From NCBI GenBank assembly GCA_037189985.1, contig JBBCJX010000003.1, positions 124,001 to 188,000 on the forward strand: a stretch of 64,000 bases of DNA, in the 5' to 3' direction. The number at the start of each line of letters is the position of its first letter. The stretch's first letter is position 1. Below the pieces are notes generated by a model, which saw only the letters and a list, made by a program, of their open reading frames with translations, was not told the origin of the DNA and did no database searches. Made by a program: the position numbers and the translations under genes. Shown one piece after another: positions 57,476 through 64,000 of this stretch. The stretch is from UBA2031 sp037189985 (lineage in GTDB: Bacteria > Pseudomonadota > Gammaproteobacteria > Pseudomonadales > Moraxellaceae).

Positions 57476-59128
57476 TTACATGTTCGGGTAGTTGGGCCCA
57501 CCGGTGCCTTCCGGCACCACCCAGGTGATGTTCTGGGCCGGGTCCTTGATGTCACAGGTCTTGCAGTGCACACAGTTCTGCGCATTGATCTGGAAACGTT
57601 TGTCACCTTCGGCGGTGTCCACAACCTCGTAAACGCCAGCCGGGCAGTAAAGGCGTGCCGGCTCGCCATACAAGGGCAGGTTCTTCTTGATGGGAATGTC
57701 GGGGTTCTTCAGCTTCAGATGAACCGGCTGGTCTTCTTCATGATTGGTGCTGGAGAGGAAAACGGACGAAAGCTTGTCAAAGCTGATCTTGCCATCCGGC
57801 TTGGGGTACTCGATCTTCGGAGACTGCGCGGCCAGATCCAGGCAAGCATAGTCCGGCGTGGTGTCGTGGATGGTGTAGGGAATCTTGCCGTCGAAAATGT
57901 TCTGGTCGATGAAGTTGAAGGCGCCGCCCATGAAGGTGCCCATGCGGTGCATGGCCGGACCGAAATTGCGCGACTTGTACAGCTCCTCAAACAACCACGA
58001 TGCCTTGAACTTCTCGGTGAAGAGCGTGGGCTCGTCATTGGCCTTACCGGCCTTGAGCAGCTCGGCCAGTGCCTCGGCAGCGATCATGCCGGACTTCATG
58101 GCGGTGTGACTGCCCTTGATCTTGGAGAAGTTCAGGAAGCCTGCGTCGTCACCCACCAGCGCTCCACCCGGGAAGGTCAGCTTGGGCAGGGAGTTGAGGC
58201 CGCCCTTGATGATGGCGCGGGCACCGTAGGAAACACGCTTGCCACCTTCCAGATACTTCCTGATCACCGGGTGGTGCTTGAAGCGCTGCATCTCGTCAAA
58301 CGGCGAGAGGTATGGGTTGTGGTAGGAGAGGTCTGTAATCAGGCCCACGGAAATCTGGTTGTTCTCGTGGTGATACAGCCACCAGCCGCCGGACTCGCCA
58401 TTTTCGGCAAGGGGCCAGCCGGCACCGTGCATGACTAGGCCCGGCTCGTGCAGGGCGGGGTCGATGTCCCAGAGTTCCTTGATGCCAAGGCCGTAATGCT
58501 GGGGGTCTGCATCCTTGTCCAGGTCGAACTTGCGGATGAGCTCCTTGCCCAGGTTGCCACGGCAACCCTCAGCAAAGAGGGTGTACTTGGCGTGCAACTC
58601 ATAGCCGGGGGTATAGCTATGCTTGTGTGAGCCATCACGGGCCACGCCCATGTCGCCGGTGGCAATGCCTTTCACGGAGCCGTCTTCGTTGTACAGGACT
58701 TCCGAGGCAGCAAAGCCGGGGAAGAGGTTCACTTCCAGCTCTTCGGCCTTGGTGGCCAGCCAGCGCACAAGGTTGCCCAGGCTGATGACATAGTTGCCTT
58801 CGTTGTGCATAGGCTTGGGCACGACCCAGCCCGGAGTCAGCACGCTGCGGGTGTCGCTGAGCAGGAAATAGACTTCGTCACGCACTACCGGCGTATTCAG
58901 GGGAGCTCCCTGTTCCTTCCAATCCGGAAAGAGCTCAGCCAGCGCACGCGGCTCAAAGCAGGCGCCGGACAGGATGTGGGCACCGAACTCAGAGCCCTTC
59001 TCGACGACACAGACGGAAATTTCCTGACCCGACTCAATGCTCAGCTGGCGCAGACGGATAGCGGCAGACAAACCGGCCGGGCCGCCCCCGACGATGACAA
59101 CGTCAAACTCCATTGCTTCTCTTTCCAC
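57476..59128 (-). CDS. Electron transfer flavoprotein-ubiquinone oxidoreductase
   Basis: 550 residues from GTG 59128, chosen because GAGGAGG lies five bases before it; ATG 59113 (MEFDVVIVGGGPAGLSAAIR) is a second choice, and the longer frame up to 59245 has no such site. The FAD site is VIVGGGPAGL. GDDAGFLNFSKIKGSHTAMKSG is the second FAD motif, and CVHCKTCDIKDPAQNITW near the C-terminus carries the [4Fe-4S] ligands. It passes electrons from ETF (fatty acid and amino acid dehydrogenases) to ubiquinone at the inner membrane. Known homologues are about 550 residues. It starts a minus-strand operon with the MFS and methyltransferase genes. Confidence 0.93.
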   Translation of the reverse strand: MEREAMEFDVVIVGGGPAGLSAAIRLRQLSIESGQEISVCVVEKGSEFGAHILSGACFEPRALAELFPDWKEQGAPLNTPVVRDEVYFLLSDTRSVLTPGWVVPKPMHNEGNYVISLGNLVRWLATKAEELEVNLFPGFAASEVLYNEDGSVKGIATGDMGVARDGSHKHSYTPGYELHAKYTLFAEGCRGNLGKELIRKFDLDKDADPQHYGLGIKELWDIDPALHEPGLVMHGAGWPLAENGESGGWWLYHHENNQISVGLITDLSYHNPYLSPFDEMQRFKHHPVIRKYLEGGKRVSYGARAIIKGGLNSLPKLTFPGGALVGDDAGFLNFSKIKGSHTAMKSGMIAAEALAELLKAGKANDEPTLFTEKFKASWLFEELYKSRNFGPAMHRMGTFMGGAFNFIDQNIFDGKIPYTIHDTTPDYACLDLAAQSPKIEYPKPDGKISFDKLSSVFLSSTNHEEDQPVHLKLKNPDIPIKKNLPLYGEPARLYCPAGVYEVVDTAEGDKRFQINAQNCVHCKTCDIKDPAQNITWVVPEGTGGPNYPNM

Positions 59129-59302
59129 GACAGCCTCCTCAACAAGCTGGATAGGTCCCCGCGCCACCTGGCAACACGCTAAGTACGCATAAGGACTCGA
59201 TTTTCGAGCGCTGCGTAGTATAAAAGCAGCTATCCGAAAGGCCAATCAAAGTCGCATGTTTTATGTCAGACAACATTGGCCCGTGACCAAGCAGGTTTCG
59301 TC

Positions 59303-59896
59303 ATGAGTGACAGCCCTCCAGCCTCCCGGCTTCGTGCCGACCCCATGGCCATTGCGCGGCTGCTGAAAGACGAGCAAGGCAACGACCCGAAGGGGCTGCC
59401 TCCCGTGCACAAATGGAATCCTCCGTTCTGTGGTGACCTCAACATGGAGATCAAGCGCAACGGGCAGTGGTTCTATATGGGAACTCCTATCGGCCGCCCA
59501 GCGCTGGTCAATCTCTTCAGTTCGGTGCTGCGCCATGACGAGGATGGCCATTACTACCTCGTCACGCCGGTAGAAAAAGTCCGTATCCGGGTAGAGGACG
59601 CGCCTTTCCTCGCCGTTCTGGTGGAACGGCACGAGGAGCAGGGCGTGCAATATCTCAAGTTCACGACATTGACTGGCGATGTCGTGGTGGCAGGCCCCGA
59701 TCATCCCATGCGGGTGGTTTACAAAGATGATCAGGAGCCCAGCCCCTACATCCACCTGCGCGACCGCCTGGAGGCCCTGATCTCCCGCAATGTTTACTAC
59801 CAGTTGGTGGAATGGGGAGAGGAGGCCGAAGAAGAGGGCCAGCATGTACTGGGGGTACGCAGTGGCGGCCAGTTCTATGTCATCGGCTATCTCTGA
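59303..59896 (+). CDS. DUF1285 family protein
   Basis: 197 residues from ATG 59303; a TTG 27 bp upstream is in frame but less likely. The text PPVHKWNPPFCGDLNMEIKR, then GQWFYMGTPIGRPALVNLFS and YYLVTPVEKVRIRVEDAPF, is highly characteristic of DUF1285. Members are small soluble proteins of unknown role, common in proteobacteria. It is divergent from the ETF-QO gene. The 174 bp between the starts holds a candidate -10 (TATACT) towards ETF-QO but no convincing full promoter. Confidence 0.85.
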   Translation: MSDSPPASRLRADPMAIARLLKDEQGNDPKGLPPVHKWNPPFCGDLNMEIKRNGQWFYMGTPIGRPALVNLFSSVLRHDEDGHYYLVTPVEKVRIRVEDAPFLAVLVERHEEQGVQYLKFTTLTGDVVVAGPDHPMRVVYKDDQEPSPYIHLRDRLEALISRNVYYQLVEWGEEAEEEGQHVLGVRSGGQFYVIGYL

Positions 59897-60021
59897 TCCG
59901 TACCTGAAAGGACGGTTTTTAGGGCTGCAAGGCTTAGACCGATTGGGCGCCAGCACTGGCGACCGGCGCTGGCTGTTCTAGGCTCTGGGATCATCCCTGC
60001 AGCAGTCTGGTCGAGGCATTC

Positions 60022-60867
60022 ATGCCAGTAACACGCAGCCGCCTGCGGGCTCATGCTGTCGAGTGGCATGTAGCCCCGGCCCCCCATGTTGATCCCGTAC
60101 ACCGCGCCGGATTCCTGGACCTTCAGCGTCGCTGCAACAGCGAGATATGCCGTCATGCCTCGCTTACGCATAACCGCTGGCTGGATGGCATCGAGTCCGC
60201 ATCCGTGCCTTTCGAGAATCTTCTCTGCACCTTGCAGCAACTGGCCATCTTTCTGCGCCAGATGGCACTGGCACGGGAGCGCCACACGCTGATGCTGACG
60301 GAGGGGCATACCCTTATGGAAAGTCACTCCGGCATAGCCGTGGTCATCTGCTTTGACGAAAACGGTGTGCCATGGTGTCCGCCTCTGCCCGGCATGGGAC
60401 TGGGTGATCCTTATGCCTTCAGCGAACGACTGCACAACTGGTGGACATCCTGGCAGCAGTCAACGCGCAATGCGCCGGAGGGCTGGTGTCTCCAACACTG
60501 CGGCCCGGCCACCCGCAATTTGTGCGACATGATTGAAGAAGGCTATAACGCCATCGACCTGAGTACAGGGCTTGGGGTGATGATGGCGCTGGAAAACAGC
60601 CTAAGTACGGATTTCTGGCAGCGCCTTGCCCGTGGACTGAAACAGCGTTGCGAAGAAAATGCGATGCCTTTTCCCGACTCCGGCTTTTTCCCGGTGGCAG
60701 AAACCCACGCACGCCTGCAGGCGCGCCACGGGCTCTATCTGGTCGAGGCGGCCAGCGTGAACGACATGCTGGACGTGGATGTATTTTTTAACGCCAGCGA
60801 ACACACCCTCAGCCATCTGGGAGACTTCTGGAAAGTGCAGGGCGAAGCCCTGCAACTCAGGCACTGA
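60022..60867 (+). CDS. Unrecognised 281-aa soluble protein
   Basis: 281 residues, mostly helical, no signal peptide or spans. Features: HASLTHNRWLDGIESASVPF, FLRQMALARERHTLMLTEGH, a conserved-looking WCPPLPGMGLGDPY, and a C-terminal helical region with ETHARLQARHG and FFNASEHTLSHLGDFW. His/Glu-rich helices at the end recall heme-oxygenase-like diiron proteins, but I cannot place the metal ligands with confidence, so I give no function. It converges with rapA, 20 bp apart. The 125 bp upstream has no gene. Confidence 0.7.
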   Translation: MPVTRSRLRAHAVEWHVAPAPHVDPVHRAGFLDLQRRCNSEICRHASLTHNRWLDGIESASVPFENLLCTLQQLAIFLRQMALARERHTLMLTEGHTLMESHSGIAVVICFDENGVPWCPPLPGMGLGDPYAFSERLHNWWTSWQQSTRNAPEGWCLQHCGPATRNLCDMIEEGYNAIDLSTGLGVMMALENSLSTDFWQRLARGLKQRCEENAMPFPDSGFFPVAETHARLQARHGLYLVEAASVNDMLDVDVFFNASEHTLSHLGDFWKVQGEALQLRH

Positions 60868-60887
60868 CCCATTGCAACACTGATTTT

Positions 60888-63713
60888 TCAGGCTGCCGCC
60901 ACCAACCTGACGGCATGGGCCACCAGACGCAATGCCTCCAGTGCCTTTGCACCTTCTTCCATGCGCTTTTCAAGTTCACGAATCTCTGCAGGTCGCACAG
61001 CGGGGTTTACTTCAGCCAATGCTTTGAGGCGATCAATTTCCTGACGGTTTTTCTCATTCCAGCGGGTAAGCGCTGCCTTGCGTAGCGCAGGCAGTCCGGC
61101 CTCTGCCGTTTTCTGGGCCTTGGCCATGAGAGTCTCCAGAGACTCCTGCTGCGACTTGACCAGTTGTCTTGCCACAGAACGATCCAGATGCTGCAACTGT
61201 TTTACCAGCACTTCATGAGACACGCGCGCAGACAGGTCACGCCCCTCCTGATCCAGCAGTACACGCTGTACCAGTGAGGGCAGGGCAGACTCCACGTTCA
61301 GCCCCTTGGGCGCAACGGTTTCCAGGCGGAAGAACAATTCCAGCAACAACGTACCTGGCTTGATGCCCTTGTTGCGTATGAGCGCCACGTTGGCATTGCC
61401 AAACTCCTGCGTCAGGAAAAGATCCAGCAAACCCTGCGGCATGGGATGCTCCCAGCTCAGGAATTGCACATCCTCACGTGCCAGCGTGTAATCACGGGAA
61501 AACGACACTGTCATGCCCTCCGGGTCCAGTCCCGGGAAGCCGTCCAGCAACTGGTGGTCGCCGGGGCGCAGGATGTGCAGATGAGTTTCCACCTGCTCCT
61601 CCTGATCGACACCGAAAGCAGACCAGGCGCGCTCCATGAAATCAGCCAGTGCCGGATCAGCATCCTGAGCATCAATGGCTGCAATCATTTCACGGGCAAC
61701 ATCCTTGCGGCAGGAGTTCAACTCGATCAAGCGATCACGCCCGGACTCCAGCTCGGCCAACAACTCGCCACGACGTGTTCTGGCCACACCTAACAGTTGT
61801 TCGAATACATCACCGCCTTCACGCAAGGCCGCCGGCAATTGCTGACGCAACTCCTCCAGAATGGTGCGTGCTGCCGGACTGATGTTCTCGAAGGCATCCA
61901 GCCCCTCGTGGTACCAACGGAACAGCCTTTCTTGCGCCGTTTTTGCGAAATAGGGCACATGCAGCTTGATGGTTTCTGTCTGGCCAATACGGTCCAGACG
62001 GCCGATACGCTGTTCAAGCAGTTCGGGATCAGGAGGCAGGTCAAAAAGCACGAGGTTATGCGCAAACTGGAAGTTGCGTCCTTCGGAACCGATTTCCGAG
62101 CAGAGCAGTATCTGTGCGCCATATTCGCCATCCGCAAAATAGGCGGCAGCACGGTCGCGCTCCAGCAGGCTCATGCCCTCATGGAAAACCGAAGTCCGAA
62201 TGCCTTCCTTGAGGCGCAGATACTCTTCCAGAGCCAGAGCAACCGGGCTGGAGCGGCAGATCAGCAGGATTTTTTCGCGCTTCAACTGCTTCAACAGGCC
62301 CAGCAACCACGCTACACGAGCATCCTGCTCACACCAGTCTTCATCCGTTGTATGCATTTCCGGATAAAGAGCCTGTGCCAGTGTAGAAGGAGGAACATCG
62401 CTTGCCGCCGGCAAGGGCTGTGGCAAACACTGGCGCTCGGGGAATCCGCCAATGGCCTCGCGAGTATTACGGAACAGGACTCGCCCCACGCCGTGACGAT
62501 CCAGCAGGGCATCCAGCGCAGTTTGACGGCCGCCGGCAGAATCCAATCCTGCACAAAGTTCAGCGGGAAGCTTCTCTGTCAATGTTGTGCGTGTCGCATT
62601 AGATAATTCATTACCCCCCAGCAACTCTTCGGCAGCGGCAGCAATGCTGGAAAATGCCTTCTCTTCTTCCAGAAAGACGGCAAGATCATGGTAACGGGCA
62701 GGGTCCAGAAGGCGCAGGCGGGCAAAGTGACTGGCTACTCCCAGATGCTCAGGGGTTGCCGTCAGCAACAGGATGCCCGGTATTTTTTCAGCCAGTCGGG
62801 CAACAAGCTCGTAGGCTTCGCTGGGTTCTTCAGGAGTCCATTCCAGATGATGGGCCTCATCGACAACCAGCAGGTCCCAGCCAGCCGCTTCAGCCGCATC
62901 GGCCAGATCAGGATGATCCACCAGCAGCTCCTGTGACATCAGAACGACCTGTTCGGTTTCAAACGGGTTCTGGTTTTCATCGCTCTCCCGCAATGCAGCC
63001 GTTCTTTCCAGATCAAACAGGGCAACATTGAGATTGAAGCGGCGCCGCATTTCCACCAGCCACTGGTACTGAAGGTTTTCCGGCACCAAAATGAGAACGC
63101 GGCTGGAGCAGCCGGTCTGCAACTGCTGGTGAATGATCAGGCCAGCTTCGATGGTTTTCCCAAGACCGACTTCGTCCCCCAGCAACACGCGAGGCTGTGG
63201 TCGCTGTCCGACCTCATGGGCGATGTAAAACTGGTGTGGCACTTTTCCCAGGCGCGGGCCAACCAGGCCACGTACCGGGGATTGCGTCAGCTTTTCCTGC
63301 TGCAGCAAGGCCTGTACACGCAGATTGAACAATTCGTTGCTGTCTAGCTGTGAGGCCAGCATACGCTCCTGCGGACGCGAGAGGTGGATGTCGGCTGCCA
63401 GTCGTGTCTCGTTAAGCTCGCTGGCTTCACCATCGGCATTTTCCACGCTGTAGCGCAGCAGGCCGCGCAGCTCTTCAACCCCCGTCACTTTCCAGCTGTT
63501 GCCGCCCACATCATGAACCGTGTCACCTGCCACGAAACGGATACGGGAGAGTGGGGCGTTGTTGCGGGCATAAACACGCGTTTCCTCGCTCTTGGGAAAC
63601 AGAACCGTCAGGGAACGGCCATCAATCTCCACCATCACGCCAAGACCCAGCTCGGTTTCGGTATCGGAAATCCAGCGTTGGCCAACAGCAGGAGCAAACA
63701 AAGCGGCACTCAT
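60888..63713 (-). CDS. rapA: RNA polymerase-associated SNF2 ATPase RapA
   Basis: 941 residues (E. coli RapA is 968). The start VGQRWISDTETELGLGVMVE is the N-terminal beta domain that contacts RNA polymerase. The SNF2 motor has GDEVGLGKTIEAGLIIHQQL, DEAHH and LLTATP; the second half shows SEIGSEGRNFQFAHNLVLFD and QRIGRLDRIGQ. The C-terminal spacer and tail domains follow. It recycles stalled RNA polymerase. It lies directly downstream of an rluA-type gene, as in enterobacteria, in the same direction. Confidence 0.94.
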   Translation of the reverse strand: MSAALFAPAVGQRWISDTETELGLGVMVEIDGRSLTVLFPKSEETRVYARNNAPLSRIRFVAGDTVHDVGGNSWKVTGVEELRGLLRYSVENADGEASELNETRLAADIHLSRPQERMLASQLDSNELFNLRVQALLQQEKLTQSPVRGLVGPRLGKVPHQFYIAHEVGQRPQPRVLLGDEVGLGKTIEAGLIIHQQLQTGCSSRVLILVPENLQYQWLVEMRRRFNLNVALFDLERTAALRESDENQNPFETEQVVLMSQELLVDHPDLADAAEAAGWDLLVVDEAHHLEWTPEEPSEAYELVARLAEKIPGILLLTATPEHLGVASHFARLRLLDPARYHDLAVFLEEEKAFSSIAAAAEELLGGNELSNATRTTLTEKLPAELCAGLDSAGGRQTALDALLDRHGVGRVLFRNTREAIGGFPERQCLPQPLPAASDVPPSTLAQALYPEMHTTDEDWCEQDARVAWLLGLLKQLKREKILLICRSSPVALALEEYLRLKEGIRTSVFHEGMSLLERDRAAAYFADGEYGAQILLCSEIGSEGRNFQFAHNLVLFDLPPDPELLEQRIGRLDRIGQTETIKLHVPYFAKTAQERLFRWYHEGLDAFENISPAARTILEELRQQLPAALREGGDVFEQLLGVARTRRGELLAELESGRDRLIELNSCRKDVAREMIAAIDAQDADPALADFMERAWSAFGVDQEEQVETHLHILRPGDHQLLDGFPGLDPEGMTVSFSRDYTLAREDVQFLSWEHPMPQGLLDLFLTQEFGNANVALIRNKGIKPGTLLLELFFRLETVAPKGLNVESALPSLVQRVLLDQEGRDLSARVSHEVLVKQLQHLDRSVARQLVKSQQESLETLMAKAQKTAEAGLPALRKAALTRWNEKNRQEIDRLKALAEVNPAVRPAEIRELEKRMEEGAKALEALRLVAHAVRLVAAA

Positions 63714-63737
63714 TGCGTTACATCTCTCGGAATCATT

Positions 63738-64000
63738 TCAGAAAGGCGCAGGCTTGCTGAACAACAAGCGTCCGCCATGAACAGGATGGGTGAAGCCCAA
63801 AGACGCGGCATGCAGACAAAGCCTGCTGCCGGGCGGGCAGGATTCGGGTGGCGCATACAGGGTGTCACCGAGAAGAGGGTGCCCCAGCGCCTGCATGTGC
63901 ACACGCAACTGATGAGTACGTCCGGTATGGGGTATCAGCAAGACACGAGTATGGTCAGGCTGGCGTGCAACGACCCTCCACCCCGTCAATGCTGATTGTC
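63738..64000 (-). CDS. rluA: RluA-family pseudouridine synthase (3' fragment, gene cut by window edge)
   Basis: Only the last 87 or so codons are visible; the frame is open to base 64000 and the start is outside. LTGWRVVARQ, then PHTGRTHQLRVHMQALGHPL and GDTLYAPPE, followed by LCLHAASLGFTHPV, are the conserved C-terminal part of RluA-type synthases. The gene ends 24 bp before rapA. The rluA-rapA order points to the dual rRNA/tRNA enzyme RluA rather than RluC or RluD; the symbol rests on this context. Confidence 0.85.
   Translation of the reverse strand, partial: QSALTGWRVVARQPDHTRVLLIPHTGRTHQLRVHMQALGHPLLGDTLYAPPESCPPGSRLCLHAASLGFTHPVHGGRLLFSKPAPF

Noticed and set aside
57449..58438. Plus-strand open frame over the ETF-QO gene
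   Set aside because: Shadow of a well-recognised flavoprotein gene on the minus strand.

Overview
The window looks like a chromosomal segment of a Gram-negative bacterium, most likely a gammaproteobacterium. The signs are an rluA-rapA pair, general secretory (type II) genes, ETF-ubiquinone oxidoreductase, a DUF1285 gene, a TolC-type channel and a porin, with CCA-encoding tRNAs and generally GC-rich coding. I cannot name the genus from sequence alone. Calls come from reading motifs; no database search was run.

Region 1 (1-36610) is a giant-protein locus. One uninterrupted frame enters from the left edge and runs to 28043, giving at least 9346 codons without its N-terminus. It encodes a surface or secreted mosaic: about 15 CARDB-type repeats, a pre-peptidase-like domain, two beta-propeller-like regions, Ig/cadherin-like repeats, a dockerin-like calcium-binding pair, an AT-rich insert carrying a peptidoglycan-binding-like and a GH19/endolysin-like domain, a metalloprotease module (HEYGHALGMEH) and 12 cadherin-like repeats. 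Downstream and co-directional lie a TolC-type outer-membrane channel, a small secreted paralogue of the metalloprotease module, a GAF-containing HlyD-type adaptor, an M50 metalloprotease with a PqqD-like N-terminus and adaptor-like C-terminus, and a short SecA-like ATPase. No ABC transporter is present. I infer a dedicated export machine in which a SecA-type motor replaces the type I ABC ATPase. This is the strongest candidate for an undescribed system. A duplication of about 1 kb has split the tolC-adaptor junction, and several copies of a palindromic repeat sit in frame inside the giant gene.

Region 2 (36753-38879, minus strand) holds tRNA-Leu(UAA) and tRNA-Cys(GCA) with a clear sigma70-type promoter, a terminator hairpin, and a two-gene operon of a porin-like protein and a small PstS-like periplasmic protein.

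Region 3 (39175-45955, plus strand) is a signalling operon: a large hybrid histidine kinase with three receiver domains, CheR, a response regulator, a stand-alone CheB and a receiver-PAS-PilZ protein. It ends at a strong terminator shared with a convergent MscS/DUF432-like pair.

Region 4 (47922-55502, plus strand) is a compact type II secretion operon, gspEFGHIJKLM. The genes for the outer-membrane secretin (D), C, N and the prepilin peptidase (O) are not in the window.

Region 5 (55516-64000) is mostly housekeeping: a methyltransferase, an MFS transporter and ETF-QO in one minus-strand operon, a divergent DUF1285 gene, an unrecognised 281-aa protein, rapA, and the 3' end of an rluA-type pseudouridine synthase gene cut by the window edge.
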